A stretch of 64,000 nucleotides of DNA from the NCBI RefSeq assembly GCF_011064285.1, contig NZ_CP049331.1, forward strand, positions 868,001 through 932,000, read 5' to 3'. This document shows, in pieces, positions 11,501-20,637 of the stretch. The position numbers were made by a program, and so were the translations under genes. Position 1 is the first letter of the stretch. Every line of letters begins with the position of its first letter. Below the pieces are notes generated by a model. That model was not told where the DNA came from. It saw nothing but the letters and a program-made list of their open reading frames with translations, and made no database searches. Source of the DNA: Vibrio ziniensis (GTDB lineage Bacteria; Pseudomonadota; Gammaproteobacteria; Enterobacterales; Vibrionaceae).

Positions 11501-12505
11501 ATGGAAAAAGTATTTAAACGCACACTTATCGGTGCGGCAATCGCTATCGCTTCAACATCTGCATTCGCAGAAGGCGAAACAGGTCAAATCGGCGTACTTT
11601 CTGATTTTAATGTTCAAGCATACGGTGTTGCAGCTATCTCAGCTTTCTACCAACAAGACGGCTCAGGTTATGACTACGAAAACGAATCACGTATTGGTTT
11701 CCGTGCAAGCAAAGACATGTTTGATAACGTTAATGTGTTCATGCAAATCGAGTCTGGCTATGTAGGTGAAGACGGTACAGGTTCTACACTCGGTGCTCGT
11801 GACACTTTCTTAGGTTTACAAGGTGACTGGGGTAAAGTCCGCTTCGGTCGCATGCTCACTCCTCTTTATGAAATTGTTGACTGGCCATATTCAAACCCAG
11901 GTTTAGGCCGAGTGTTTGACTGGGGTGGTGACGTTAAAGCTCACTATGACCGTAAAGGCGATATTGCACGCTATGATTCACCAGCATTTGGTGGTTTAAC
12001 TTTTAATGCGTCTGTTGGTCGTGGTGATACTGCAACTGATGGTTCAAATCACCTAGGTTTTGGTGTTCACTATAATGTCGCTAATATTGTAACGTTACAC
12101 GGTGGCTATGAGTCGAATGCAAAATATGCGGGTACTGATTTTGACTCAACTGCATATATTGTAGGTTTCGAGTTACCGCTTCCTGCAGGTTTTGGTCTCG
12201 CTGGTGCTTACAAGTTTAGTGAGGGTGAATCTAAAACTGTAGCAGGTGAAGAAGGTGAACAAGGTCAACTTTCAATTATCGGGCAATACTGGAATGGTCC
12301 TTGGGGCGTGAAAGTAGGTTACGCAGCTAACTTAGAATCAGAAGTTAATGGCGCGAAGCAAGGCGATGATGATGAAGTGCTATCTGCGCAGTTAATGTAT
12401 GTTAAAAACGGCTTTGTTCCTTACTTACGTGTAGGTCAGCATGACGCTTATAACGCTGATGATAAGAAAGCATTTGTTCGAGTCGGTATGGAGTATGGTT
12501 TCTAG
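11501..12505 (+). CDS. Outer-membrane porin (Gram-negative general porin family)
   Basis: A 334-residue beta-barrel porin. The ATG at 11501 is chosen because it has TTAGGAG about 7 bases upstream and begins a clean signal peptide, MEKVFKRTLIGAAIAIASTS, with cleavage after AFA at about residue 23. An in-frame start further upstream would add a non-signal leader. The mature part has alternating strands, family motifs such as ESRIGFRASKDMF and FGRMLTPLYE, and ends in the aromatic YGF expected of barrel proteins that need BAM. It forms diffusion channels in the outer membrane. It is not clearly OmpU or OmpT, so no symbol is given. Confidence 0.9.
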   Translation: MEKVFKRTLIGAAIAIASTSAFAEGETGQIGVLSDFNVQAYGVAAISAFYQQDGSGYDYENESRIGFRASKDMFDNVNVFMQIESGYVGEDGTGSTLGARDTFLGLQGDWGKVRFGRMLTPLYEIVDWPYSNPGLGRVFDWGGDVKAHYDRKGDIARYDSPAFGGLTFNASVGRGDTATDGSNHLGFGVHYNVANIVTLHGGYESNAKYAGTDFDSTAYIVGFELPLPAGFGLAGAYKFSEGESKTVAGEEGEQGQLSIIGQYWNGPWGVKVGYAANLESEVNGAKQGDDDEVLSAQLMYVKNGFVPYLRVGQHDAYNADDKKAFVRVGMEYGF

Positions 12506-12530
12506 CCGTTGCTAAATGCCTAACTTAATT

Positions 12531-12557
12531 AAAACACCGGCTAATTGCCGGTGTTTT
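12531..12557 (+). terminator. Terminator after the porin gene
   Basis: AAAACACCGGC / GCCGGTGTTTTA with a short AATT loop. The next gene (lipoprotein, ATG at 12584) starts just after it and so probably has a separate or read-through transcript. Confidence 0.88.
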
Positions 12558-12583
12558 ACCTAGCATTCCTGGATAAAAAGAGT

Positions 12584-13378
12584 ATGAAGAAATTTAAAGC
12601 ATCATTATTTATGGCAACGGTTGTAACTTTAAATGGCTGCAGCACTTTAGACAGCTCTAGTTCATTTAATGATGTTGTTAAGTCGGTAAAAGAAAGACAG
12701 AATTATGTTCAGATCGTAGCAAAAGAAATTATGCCCGATTCTAAAGCCGTAGTTGGTGCTGACGTTGTGAAAACCTCACTATTCTATGTAGGTAATTTTG
12801 CTAAAGAAGTTAATCTGGATGTAAAAGAGTCGTACGTTGATATGAATGTAACCACATTCAAAAACTATGACCGTTTTGATAGCGTCATGGTAAATAATGA
12901 ACATACTCCAATCGTTGACTACCGTCCTCAAGCTGAAACCTGTACTGAACATTGCACTGTTACTCAGTGGTTCCAATTTCCTTTAAGCGAAACATCAATA
13001 TCGCAGTTTAAAGGCGATAAAGTTGAGTTCACTTTGTCATCTAAGACCAACAAAAATGTAGTGACATTTTCTTTGCCTAAAGCCTATTTTGATGCAGTCA
13101 ACAATGAAGCTGTGTATGCGATGAGCAAAAAATCACAGCAAGTGACTGCACCTACTGAGGTTAAGAGTAAATCTCTAGATATGGTCCAATATTGGTTCAA
13201 TGAAGGTTCTGCGGAACAACAAAAGCAGTTTTCTGATTGGGCATTCAGCCAAAGAACGTCGGTAACCAATATGATTCAAAGTGAGAGTAAAGCCGTGGAA
13301 ATGATGGCGTATTGGTATGATAAAGCCAATAAAGCAGAGAAGTCAGAGATCTTATCTTGGCTGATTCACCAAGAGTAA
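12584..13378 (+). CDS. Predicted lipoprotein of unknown function
   Basis: A 264-residue protein that I do not recognise. The ATG at 12584 is preferred over an upstream in-frame ATG at 12545 because it begins a typical lipoprotein signal: two lysines, a hydrophobic core and the lipobox LNGC with the acylated Cys at 19. The upstream start lies within the porin terminator. Residue 20 is Ser, so the Lol rule predicts an outer-membrane anchor. The rest is soluble and mixed, with a central pair of cysteines (CTEHC) that could form a disulfide. The C-terminal part has two related segments (SLDMVQYWFNEGS and AVEMMAYWYDKAN), suggesting a small internal repeat. It lies between the porin and cueR, and no function is inferred. 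Confidence 0.75.
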   Translation: MKKFKASLFMATVVTLNGCSTLDSSSSFNDVVKSVKERQNYVQIVAKEIMPDSKAVVGADVVKTSLFYVGNFAKEVNLDVKESYVDMNVTTFKNYDRFDSVMVNNEHTPIVDYRPQAETCTEHCTVTQWFQFPLSETSISQFKGDKVEFTLSSKTNKNVVTFSLPKAYFDAVNNEAVYAMSKKSQQVTAPTEVKSKSLDMVQYWFNEGSAEQQKQFSDWAFSQRTSVTNMIQSESKAVEMMAYWYDKANKAEKSEILSWLIHQE

Positions 13379-13439
13379 TTGCTATTTAGATTAATTAAAG
13401 GCATAGTTTAACTGTGTCTTAAAATAATGTCAATTAACC

Positions 13440-13844
13440 ATGAACATCAGTGAAGTATCTAAGAAGACAGGCTTGACGGCTAAATCCATCAGACTCTACG
13501 AAGAGAAAGGGTTAATTAAGCCACCACATCGTTTAGATAACGGGTACCGTGATTATCAAAGCCAGCATGTAGATGATCTCAATCTTATTGCTCGTTGCAA
13601 AGGTGTCGGTTTTAGTCTTGATGAATGTAAAGCCATGCTCAATTTGGCCAATGATCCAGAAAGGAGCAGTTCTGCTGTTAAAGAAAAAGCCCAGCAGAAA
13701 CTCAAAAATGTTGAGCAGAAACTTAAAGAACTCACAGTAATCAAGCAGCAGCTCGAAGTCTGGATTCGGGAATGTCCCGGAGATGAAGGAAGCGAATGTC
13801 CAATCATTGATGATCTCAAAGGACATTGTTGTCATACGAAATAA
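13440..13844 (+). CDS. cueR: CueR-type Cu(I)-responsive MerR regulator
   Basis: A 134-residue MerR-family activator. The N-terminal winged helix (MNISEVSKKTGLTAKSIRLY) is followed by a dimerisation coiled coil at about residues 80-110. The C-terminal metal loop CPGDEGSECPI carries the two cysteines that bind Cu(I) or Ag(I) in CueR, and the tail has the additional CCH seen in E. coli CueR. These residues separate it from SoxR, ZntR and MerR. It normally activates copA and cueO, but no copper ATPase is adjacent here, so its target must lie elsewhere. A hairpin and a MITE-like repeat follow it. Confidence 0.92.
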   Translation: MNISEVSKKTGLTAKSIRLYEEKGLIKPPHRLDNGYRDYQSQHVDDLNLIARCKGVGFSLDECKAMLNLANDPERSSSAVKEKAQQKLKNVEQKLKELTVIKQQLEVWIRECPGDEGSECPIIDDLKGHCCHTK

Positions 13845-13866
13845 TGCAAGCCACTTGGCTTGCATT
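13843..13866 (+). terminator. Probable terminator of cueR
   Basis: Perfect 10-bp arms, AATGCAAGCC and GGCTTGCATT, flank an ACTT loop and overlap the cueR stop. The following tract (ATTCTCTT) is only moderately T-rich, so efficiency is uncertain. Confidence 0.6.
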
Positions 13867-13885
13867 ATTCTCTTAGAGATAGACT

Positions 13886-14058
13886 TATACCATCCTAGAT
13901 AAAAATATGATCAGACTGAGCATCGGCAGAACAGCGAATAGGCGTCAAACGCAAACGCGCATTCATTCGTCCCTGAAGCTCCGCCGAGCCATCCATGGCT
14001 CGGAGGGTTTGCTTATCGACGCCCATTCACTGATCAGGAAATTTTCCAGAATGGTATT
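13886..14058. repeat. MITE-like intergenic repeat, copy 2 (full length)
   Basis: A 173-bp element with TATACCATCC at one end and AATGGTATT at the other. The interior has nearly matching arms GAATAGGCGTC / GACGCCCATTC and a perfect inner palindrome, CCGAGCCAT / ATGGCTCGG. Its length equals that of copy 3 at 27610-27782. It lies between the converging cueR and nfeD. It has no coding capacity for a transposase, so it would be non-autonomous. Confidence 0.88.
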
Positions 14059-14063
14059 ATTGT

Positions 14064-14513
14064 TTAAACAGGCTCAACTTTTACGACAATGCCATTAACT
14101 TCTACAACCTTGACACGGGTACCAGCTCGTAATGGTGTATCACATTCTGCAGTCCAGGTTGTATCGCCAAGCGCTAGACGGAACTGACCACCTTCTACAT
14201 CTTGTTCGACAACTGAAGTCTTTCCAATCAGTTGTTTATCTTTTTGATTCAGCTCTCTATGTGCGTCATCTTTTTTATCAGTAGAGAGTTGCTTTCTCCA
14301 CCACAGCCAAGTGGTGATAAGTGAAAAGCTAGCAAATGACATCCATTGAAGCTGCCAACTAATCGGCAAGAAAGAAACTATCATGCCCACGATAAGAGCT
14401 GATATGCCTAGCCAAAGGAAGTAACCTGCTGTACCTAATAGCTCTACTGCTAACAGGCATAAGCCAAAGGCTAGCCAGTGCCAATGGTTGAGCTCAGACA
14501 AAAGTGTGATCAA
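14064..14513 (-). CDS. NfeD family membrane protein (partner of QmcA)
   Basis: A 149-residue protein with hydrophobic segments in the first 75 residues (about 10-30, 32-52 and 54-70) and a C-terminal soluble OB-fold-like domain ([28 protein letters not shown]). This is the short NfeD type without a protease domain. Its start overlaps the end of the SPFH gene by four bases (ATGA), so the two are translationally coupled. NfeD and stomatin-like proteins are known partners in membrane microdomains and membrane quality control. E. coli YbbK/YbbJ is the same pair. Confidence 0.9.
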   Translation of the reverse strand: MITLLSELNHWHWLAFGLCLLAVELLGTAGYFLWLGISALIVGMIVSFLPISWQLQWMSFASFSLITTWLWWRKQLSTDKKDDAHRELNQKDKQLIGKTSVVEQDVEGGQFRLALGDTTWTAECDTPLRAGTRVKVVEVNGIVVKVEPV

Positions 14514-15439
14514 GAGTCAGCCTCTTTTTTGTTGGTTTGTTTGAACATTTCAGCAATACCTGCAACAGAGCCCATTAAGCCTGTTGCTTCCAATGGTAGC
14601 ATAATGATTTTCCCATTTTCTGCCTGACCAATGGCTTTCAGTGCGTCTGTATAACCTTGGGCTATAAAGTAATTCACGGCTTGCATGTCACCTTGTGCAA
14701 TTGCTTGCGATACCATTTCGGTTGCTCTTGCTTCTGCTTCTGCGGCACGTTCACGGGCTTCTGCTTGAAGAATTGCCGCTTGTTTTTCACCTTCAGCTTT
14801 TAGAATTTCAGACTGTTTTTGACCTTCAGCTTTTAGGATCTCGGCCTGACGAACACCTTCAGCTTCGAGGATGGATGCTCGCTTCATACGCTCTGCTTTC
14901 ATCTGTGCATTCATCGCTTCGGTTAAGTCCGTCGGTGGCTGTACATCTTTGATTTCGATACGAGTGACTTTTACTCCCCAAGGGTTGGTTGCCTGGTCAA
15001 CAATAGCGAGTAGTTTAGTGTTAATCATGTCACGTTGACTGAGCATTTCATCCAGTTCCAGAGAACCAAGCACAGTACGCATGTTAGTTAAAGTAAGATT
15101 ACGAATCGCGTTTTCTAAGTCATTTACTTCATACGCTGCTTTTGCTGCGTCGATAACTTGTACAAAGCAGACCGCGTCGATAACGACATTCGCGTTATCT
15201 TTACTGATCACTTCTTGAGCTGGAATATCAAGCACACGTTCCATCATGTTGATCTTACGACCAACTTTATCGATAAATGGAATGATGATGTTTAGACCCG
15301 GTTTTAGACTATGGGTGTAACGACCGAATCGCTCTACCGTCCAATTATTTCCTTGAGGTACCGTTTTTACTGCTGAAAAAATGAAAACAATTGCTAGAAA
15401 AACAAACACACCGATAGCAATGAGTGAATCAAAAGCCAT
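14510..15439 (-). CDS. qmcA: QmcA/stomatin-like SPFH membrane protein
   Basis: A 309-residue SPFH protein. One N-terminal membrane helix (about residues 5-25, [20 protein letters not shown]) is followed by the SPFH domain ([23 protein letters not shown] through about residue 190). A long Ala/Glu-rich coiled coil runs at about 190-250, with a repeated [13 protein letters not shown] motif that drives oligomerisation. In E. coli, QmcA is a suppressor of ftsH/htpX loss and is thought to form microdomains. It is coupled to nfeD downstream. The closest alternative, HflK/C, is excluded by the NfeD partner. Confidence 0.92.
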   Translation of the reverse strand: MAFDSLIAIGVFVFLAIVFIFSAVKTVPQGNNWTVERFGRYTHSLKPGLNIIIPFIDKVGRKINMMERVLDIPAQEVISKDNANVVIDAVCFVQVIDAAKAAYEVNDLENAIRNLTLTNMRTVLGSLELDEMLSQRDMINTKLLAIVDQATNPWGVKVTRIEIKDVQPPTDLTEAMNAQMKAERMKRASILEAEGVRQAEILKAEGQKQSEILKAEGEKQAAILQAEARERAAEAEARATEMVSQAIAQGDMQAVNYFIAQGYTDALKAIGQAENGKIIMLPLEATGLMGSVAGIAEMFKQTNKKEADS

Positions 15440-15551
15440 AACATGTCCTTATTGAGTTAATTGTGTATATAGGGCTATTAGCCCTGAAAGCAGTTTGTCG
15501 TATAGAACTATAATGAACAATGTTTACACATGTATTTTGTAGTAGGGTTCA

Positions 15552-15580
15552 GAAAAAAGGCAGGTGTTATTAACCTGCCT
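15552..15580 (-). terminator. Terminator after the CnoX-like gene
   Basis: On the minus strand AGGCAGGT and ACCTGCCT flank a 7-base loop and are followed by TTTTTTC, just after the stop of the chaperedoxin gene. Confidence 0.85.
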
Positions 15581-15594
15581 ATTGATAGCAATTA

Positions 15595-16455
15595 TTAGTA
15601 CAAAAGTGAGTATAATTGTCGGCGATATTTACCAGCGATACTGTTACCTTGACCTATCGCGCTGAGAATATCCATAAAGGTTTTCTTTATCTCACCATCC
15701 AATGTATTCAAATCGGATTTTAGGAACCCCCATAGCAGTTCAAGTGCTTCTTCATCCCGTTTCACCTGATGATATTGAGTTGCGAGTTCTACAGCGATTT
15801 TTGCATCCTGTGGGTTTGCTGCCAATGCGGTTTCTAATGATTGAATTTCAGGGCTATTGGATGCTTGGTCATGCAGTTCAAGTTTCGCCATTAAGCTTTT
15901 GTAGTATCCATCTTGGTATTCCAGTGGAATGGTTTCCAGTTCAACTTTTGCCGCTTCAGTTTGCCCTGTTTCAATAAAACAATCTGCCAGAGCAAGCTTT
16001 ACATCACCTTTGCGTTTTAGATCTTCAGGTAGAGCTAACAGGAGTGTGAGAGCTTGTTGGTGCTGCTGTGTTTGAATGAGGTCCAATGCCTGATTTAGCA
16101 TCATTTCATCTTGACTTGGCAAATGACGATTCAGCATTTCTTGTACCGCTTCGATAGGTTGCGGGCCGCCGATTCCATCGACAGGTTGCCCATTAATAAA
16201 CAAAGCGATGGTCGGTAATGCTTGAACACCGAACTGAGCTGCAATGGCTTGTTCGTCCTGACAATTGAGCATAGCCAGTGTAAATATGCCGCTGTATTGC
16301 TGAGTCAGCTGTTGAAGTGCAGGGATCATCTGCGCGCTTTCTTTACTTATCGGCGCCCAAAAATAAAACAGGATTGGAGTAGATGCTGAACTTTCGAGTA
16401 CCTGACGAAAATTATGTTGGTTAACGTCAACGATATAGGGTGACTGCATGGACAT
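15595..16455 (-). CDS. cnoX: CnoX/YbbN-like chaperedoxin
   Basis: A 286-residue protein with an N-terminal thioredoxin fold (about residues 5-112) and C-terminal TPR repeats (about 120-280). Where thioredoxin has CxxC this protein has SKES (FWAPISKES), so it has no redox pair. E. coli CnoX has SQHC at the same place. The second cysteine, C65 in LNCQDEQAIAAQFG, is at the site used by E. coli CnoX to form mixed disulfides with clients. The family acts as a holdase during bleach stress and passes clients to GroEL or DnaK. It lies next to qmcA-nfeD, as ybbN lies near ybbK in E. coli. Confidence 0.88.
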   Translation of the reverse strand: MSMQSPYIVDVNQHNFRQVLESSASTPILFYFWAPISKESAQMIPALQQLTQQYSGIFTLAMLNCQDEQAIAAQFGVQALPTIALFINGQPVDGIGGPQPIEAVQEMLNRHLPSQDEMMLNQALDLIQTQQHQQALTLLLALPEDLKRKGDVKLALADCFIETGQTEAAKVELETIPLEYQDGYYKSLMAKLELHDQASNSPEIQSLETALAANPQDAKIAVELATQYHQVKRDEEALELLWGFLKSDLNTLDGEIKKTFMDILSAIGQGNSIAGKYRRQLYSLLY

Positions 16456-16561
16456 TCCTTATAGCTACTGCATTTTGAGCACTGATATTATGAATGAGAA
16501 ATGGGGGCTGAAACCAGGAATTCAAGTATTTAATAATGGTCGATCTCAAGGATAAATAAAC

Positions 16562-16590
16562 AAAAAAACCACCTAGTGGTGGTTTTTTTG
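16562..16590 (-). terminator. Terminator of the epimerase-SDR unit
   Basis: AAAAAAACCACC / GGTGGTTTTTTT with a TAGT loop. It is symmetrical and lies about 200 bp past the SDR stop on the minus strand. The stretch 16591-16792 between them shows no credible gene. Confidence 0.75.
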
Positions 16591-16792
16591 TTTCGAACGC
16601 AAGGCATTAGATCGTCACTATTACGATGAGCGCAATACAAATACCAAGCCAATTACACTGGTTTAATGTCATAGATGAACTCAACACACCTTACTCAATA
16701 CAAATAACTTGCTTAATATCTGCGCAGTATCAATGTGGAATGTTGCGAATAAATGACAATTTACTCGGTAAGAAAAATATTTTTGATGTTGT

Positions 16793-17620
16793 CTATGCCG
16801 CTTTATGGAGAAGCTTATCAAGCATAGACCCCGGTAAAATTCGCTTTAGAACTGCAGCGATCTTCGTAGGGGTTGTTATCCGATAGCGCAATTTGGGTTT
16901 TGTAGACTCTAAAGCATGAATCAAAGGTTCTAAGCAGGCTTCCGGTGGCAGAACAAATCGGTTATTCGAGGTCTCTTTGCTTAAACGAGCCAACTGAGTT
17001 TCATACTCAGAGTGGTGGACACTCGCTTCTATGTTTATCCACTGTTTAAATGCGCGTAAACCGTTCGCTCTAAATTGAGTTTCAATTGGACCGGGCTCAA
17101 TGATACTAATTTTGATATTGGTGTTTCTAAGCTCTAAGCGGATAGTGTCAGTCCAACCTTCTAAAGCAAACTTCGAGGTATTGTACGCTCCGCGGTATTT
17201 CATTGCAGCAAAACCCAGGATAGAGCTGTTCTGGACAATTCGACCAAAGCCTTGTTGGCGGAAGTGAGGTAAAAGTGTGGTTGTCAGTGTGTGCCAACCA
17301 AACAAGTTTGTTTCAAGTTGCTGACGTAATGCTTGTGTCGGTAAATCTTCTAATGCCCCTGGTTGACCATAAGCGCCATTATTAAACAAAGCTGAAAGTT
17401 TTTGGTTTGAAAGCTTTAGTGCTTGTTCTACACCTAGCTTGATACTCTCATCATCGGCTAAATCAAGCTGGATACAAGTTAATCCTTCGCCAATAAGCCT
17501 TTGTACATCTTCTTCTTTTCGACATGAAGCAATAACTTGATATCCTCTCTTGTGCAGGGCGTGAGCCGCCATGTATCCAATGCCTGAAGAGCAACCTGTG
17601 ATCAATATTGAATGCGCCAT
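16793..17620 (-). CDS. Short-chain dehydrogenase/reductase family oxidoreductase
   Basis: A 275-residue classical SDR with a Rossmann fold. It has the cofactor glycine motif TGCSSGIG near residues 8-15, the NNGAYG motif near 80-85, and the catalytic set Ser (NSSILG), Tyr and Lys in YNTSK near residues 145-149. The PGPIETQF loop follows. The substrate is unknown; the sequence resembles the YbbO-like SDRs that reduce aldehydes or ketones with NADP(H). It is 18 bp downstream of the epimerase-like gene on the same strand, and the two are probably cotranscribed. Confidence 0.88.
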   Translation of the reverse strand: MAHSILITGCSSGIGYMAAHALHKRGYQVIASCRKEEDVQRLIGEGLTCIQLDLADDESIKLGVEQALKLSNQKLSALFNNGAYGQPGALEDLPTQALRQQLETNLFGWHTLTTTLLPHFRQQGFGRIVQNSSILGFAAMKYRGAYNTSKFALEGWTDTIRLELRNTNIKISIIEPGPIETQFRANGLRAFKQWINIEASVHHSEYETQLARLSKETSNNRFVLPPEACLEPLIHALESTKPKLRYRITTPTKIAAVLKRILPGSMLDKLLHKAA

Positions 17621-17638
17621 GTTTATCCCTAACTAAGA

Positions 17639-18553
17639 TTAATGGGTGTGTTGAAGTAAGTTCTTCAGAGCTGGTTCGATATGGGAAAACTGAAACTGGA
17701 ACCCCAGTTCGGTCAGTTTTTTTGGTTTTGCCCGCATGCTATCGAGTAATAATTCAGCTGCTTCTCCCATGAGCAGTTTTATCGCCCATTTAGGTGTGAA
17801 CAGAATATGCGGACGTCTAATTGCGGATGCTAAGTTTTGACTAAAAACAGCATTGGTCGCAGGATGTGGCGCACAAAGGTTAAAAGGCCCCTGTGCATGT
17901 TCAGTCGAGAGAAGGAACATAATTGCGTGAACCATATCGGTCATATGTATCCAAGGAATGTATTGTTGACCTGAACCAATAGGTCCACCAACACCTAATT
18001 TGTACGGTGGAAGCATTTTTTGTAATGCCCCGCCTTTTGGAGAAAGAACAACTCCCGTTCTTAGCAAACATACTCTGGTTCTGTCTGATTGTGCTCGCAA
18101 GGCTATTTGCTCCCAAGTATTACATACTTGGTGAGAAAAACTTTCATGGTGAACATGTAGGCTTTCGTCAAAAGGATGAGATTGTTGGTCTCCGTAATAG
18201 CCTACAGCAGAGCCACTAATGAACACCTCTGGTGGTTTAGTGCTGGCGTGAATGAGTGAGACTAACTGCTCCGTTATGTTCCATCGGCTGCGGCAGATAT
18301 GTGATTTTTGCTTTTTGCTCCAACGTTTATTCGCAATTGGCTCGCCTGCTAAGTTGATCACGGCATCGAAGTGATTGAGATCTTGTAGGTCGTTTAGAGA
18401 GTTGATGAAGTTGAGATTCCCGCTATGAATATGATTGAGCTGGTGTTTAGCGTTTTCAGTATTGCGCGTTAACACGGTAATTTGCTCGGTCATGAGCAAT
18501 TTCAATAACTCACGCCCAATAAATCCAGTTCCGCCAGTAATAAGTATTTTCAT
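17639..18553 (-). CDS. TIGR01777 family NAD-dependent epimerase/dehydratase (YfcH-like)
   Basis: A 304-residue extended-SDR protein. The N-terminal glycine motif TGGTGFIGREL starts at residue 6, and NLAGEPIANKRWSKKQK near residues 68-85 is a hallmark of the TIGR01777/YfcH (SulA-like) group. It continues with SGSAVGYYGD and a C-terminal DUF1731 domain (TPKWAIKLLMGEAAELLLDS). No substrate has been firmly assigned to this family in my knowledge. It is first in a two-gene unit with the SDR downstream and is divergent from the DUF1538 cluster. Confidence 0.9.
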   Translation of the reverse strand: MKILITGGTGFIGRELLKLLMTEQITVLTRNTENAKHQLNHIHSGNLNFINSLNDLQDLNHFDAVINLAGEPIANKRWSKKQKSHICRSRWNITEQLVSLIHASTKPPEVFISGSAVGYYGDQQSHPFDESLHVHHESFSHQVCNTWEQIALRAQSDRTRVCLLRTGVVLSPKGGALQKMLPPYKLGVGGPIGSGQQYIPWIHMTDMVHAIMFLLSTEHAQGPFNLCAPHPATNAVFSQNLASAIRRPHILFTPKWAIKLLMGEAAELLLDSMRAKPKKLTELGFQFQFSHIEPALKNLLQHTH

Positions 18554-18756
18554 AGCCTCTCCTTTGGTATCTAAGTATAGGCATTAACACAAGCTTGCTT
18601 GAAGCCGCTCTGTGTTGATCAGATTACGAGATTCAATCGTAACTTCCAATACACTGTTTTTACTTGTGATAATTTTTTCCTCAGCTCTGTACTTAGGTCA
18701 CACCGACCCAGAGATTCTTTTGCCATGCTGATTTATAGCAAAAGAAAGGGGGAAGT

Positions 18757-19491
18757 ATGTCGGGATTGGCGGCACTTTTTAAAGCGATGTTAGCTAGCAT
18801 GCGAGATTTGATGCCAATCATCATTGTTATAGCCTTTTTCCAATTAGTTGTTTTGCAAAATGTGCTTCCCAATTTTTTAAGTGTGCTATTCGGTTTGCTT
18901 CTGGTTGTTCTGGGACTGACCTTTTTTATTTTTGGCTTGGAGATGGGGTTGTTTCCAATCGGTGAATCCATGGCGCAAGCTTTTGCTAGAAAAGGAAGCG
19001 CGTTCTGGTTACTGGTATTTGCATTTTGTTTAGGGTTTGGAACGACGATTGCGGAGCCTGCACTTACTTCCATAGCGACAGAAGCTGCAAAAGTAGCAGC
19101 AGAAGGTGGGATGATCCCACACTCAGAGCAAGAGATGAAAAACTATGCCACGGGTCTTAGGCTAACAGTCGCCTTATCGGTAGGTATCGCTATCGTGTTA
19201 GGGGTTATTCGTATTATTAAAGGTTGGCCTATTCACTACATGATTGCGATTGGCTATATCTGTGTGGTTATTATGACTGCCTTTGCTCCACCTAGCATTA
19301 TAGGTGTGGCTTACGACTCTGGCGGAGTAACGACTTCAACCATTACCGTGCCATTGGTGACCGCTCTGGGTATTGGACTTGCTTCTGCAATCAAAGGTAG
19401 AAATCCAATGCTTGATGGATTCGGTCTTATCGCCTTTGCGTCTCTACTGCCGATGATTTTTGTGATGATTTTTGGCATGGTAGCGACATGA
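18757..19491 (+). CDS. umpA: DUF1538 membrane protein, first subunit (UmpA-like)
   Basis: A 244-residue polytopic membrane protein with about six or seven hydrophobic segments and a strong ribosome site (AAGGGGGAAGT). It is a DUF1538 protein with two family motifs: GFGTTIAEP at residues 93-101 and [14 protein letters not shown] starting at residue 186, followed by [19 protein letters not shown]. The next gene encodes a paralogue with the same two motifs. I recall a report that a DUF1538 pair (UmpA/UmpB) from a halophile acts as a two-component Na+/H+ antiporter; I could not check this, and the role in Vibrio is unproven. The stop overlaps the umpB start (ATGA). Confidence 0.82.
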   Translation: MSGLAALFKAMLASMRDLMPIIIVIAFFQLVVLQNVLPNFLSVLFGLLLVVLGLTFFIFGLEMGLFPIGESMAQAFARKGSAFWLLVFAFCLGFGTTIAEPALTSIATEAAKVAAEGGMIPHSEQEMKNYATGLRLTVALSVGIAIVLGVIRIIKGWPIHYMIAIGYICVVIMTAFAPPSIIGVAYDSGGVTTSTITVPLVTALGIGLASAIKGRNPMLDGFGLIAFASLLPMIFVMIFGMVAT

Positions 19492-20297
19492 TTTCATTCA
19501 CCATTTTCTATTCAACATTGATATCTACGTTACAGGATGTTTTCCCGATATCCGTGATCATTGCTGGGTTTCAATTCGTCATTTTGCGGAAACCGCTAGC
19601 AAACCCAGTGAGAGTTTTGGTGGGATTTGTGTATGTGATACTTGGTCTGACTCTGTTTTTGCTCGGATTGGAGTTTGCTTTGTTTCCCTTGGGTAAAACC
19701 ATGGCAATGCAGTTAACATCTCCTGATTTACTTACAGAATATCGCATAAGCCTTGGCGAGAAACTTCAGTGGATTGATTACTACTGGGTGTATCTGTTCG
19801 CTTTTTTTATTGGGTTTAGTACCACCATTGCTGAGCCGTCCCTTATTGCGGTTGCTATCAAAGCTAATCAAGTCTCAGGTGGTGCGATATCTGTCAATGG
19901 CTTGAGAGTCGCTGTGGCACTAGGCGTGGCAATTGGAATCACTCTTGGCTGCTACAGGATTGTGGTGGGCGATCCTATCCATTACTACATCATTGCTGGA
20001 TACGTTGTTGTCGTTATTCAGACCTTTTTTGCACCACAGCTAATCACGCCTTTGGCTTATGACTCTGGCGGTGTTACGACTTCTACCGTGACTGTACCGA
20101 TTGTTGCCGCGTTAGGACTAGGTTTAGCTTCCACTGTACCTGGGCGAAATCCAATGATAGATGGCTTTGGGCTTATCGCGTTTGCCAGTTTGTTTCCTAT
20201 TATTTCGGTCATGGGGTATGCACAAATTACTCAGTGGCTTAATCGAAAATCTGAATGCACAGATGAAACTATAAAGGAGAAAGACAATGCGGTTTAA
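19488..20297 (+). CDS. umpB: DUF1538 membrane protein, second subunit (UmpB-like)
   Basis: A 269-residue paralogue of the preceding protein. It has the same motifs ([24 protein letters not shown] and [19 protein letters not shown]) and a similar run of hydrophobic segments, ending in a charged cytoplasmic tail. The two subunits probably form a heteromeric transporter. Its start overlaps the umpA stop by four bases, and its own end overlaps the P-II gene by 11 bases. Such tight coupling suggests fixed stoichiometry. Transport substrate is unknown; Na+/H+ exchange is one proposal for the family. Confidence 0.82.
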   Translation: MISFTIFYSTLISTLQDVFPISVIIAGFQFVILRKPLANPVRVLVGFVYVILGLTLFLLGLEFALFPLGKTMAMQLTSPDLLTEYRISLGEKLQWIDYYWVYLFAFFIGFSTTIAEPSLIAVAIKANQVSGGAISVNGLRVAVALGVAIGITLGCYRIVVGDPIHYYIIAGYVVVVIQTFFAPQLITPLAYDSGGVTTSTVTVPIVAALGLGLASTVPGRNPMIDGFGLIAFASLFPIISVMGYAQITQWLNRKSECTDETIKEKDNAV

Positions 20298-20637
20298 GCT
20301 GATTCTAGCATTTGTCGAAGATGCCAAAACGGACTTAGTGCTTGATGCTGCGAGAGAGGCTGGAGCAACAGGTGCTACGGTGATTAATAACGCGCGAGGT
20401 GAAGGGCTAAATAAAAAAAGAACATTTTTTGGTTTGACCTTAGAAGTTCAGAAAGACGTTATCTTGTTAGTTGTTGAAGAGCATTTAGCCCGCCATATTC
20501 TTGAAACCATCAATGAAGTTGGGGAGTTTGATGCCACGTCTGGGCAGGGTATTGCCATTCAAATTGATATAGAAGACGCGGTTGGCGTTGCGCATCAAGT
20601 TGAACGATTAACGAAAGTCGTGGAGGAGAATCTATGA
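20287..20637 (+). CDS. P-II-like signalling protein of the DUF1538 cluster
   Basis: A 116-residue protein with the P-II fold pattern: an N-terminal beta strand ([14 protein letters not shown]), helix, a T-loop region (about residues 36-55), and a B-loop-like TSGQGIAIQIDIEDAVGV. The T-loop lacks the uridylylated tyrosine of GlnB/GlnK, so it is a P-II-like sensor rather than the nitrogen regulator itself. GlnK proteins bind and gate their partner channel AmtB; here the linked membrane proteins are the DUF1538 pair, so this protein may gate them in response to a nucleotide. AAGGAG at 20274-20279 supports the start. Confidence 0.82.
   Translation: MRFKLILAFVEDAKTDLVLDAAREAGATGATVINNARGEGLNKKRTFFGLTLEVQKDVILLVVEEHLARHILETINEVGEFDATSGQGIAIQIDIEDAVGVAHQVERLTKVVEENL

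Noticed and set aside
13907..14098. A 63-residue open frame inside repeat copy 2
   Set aside because: It is made of the repeat palindromes and is not kept in the other copies.
16626..16886. An 86-residue plus-strand open frame in the gap before the SDR gene
   Set aside because: It lacks a ribosome site, has no recognisable domain, and its end runs into the SDR gene on the other strand.
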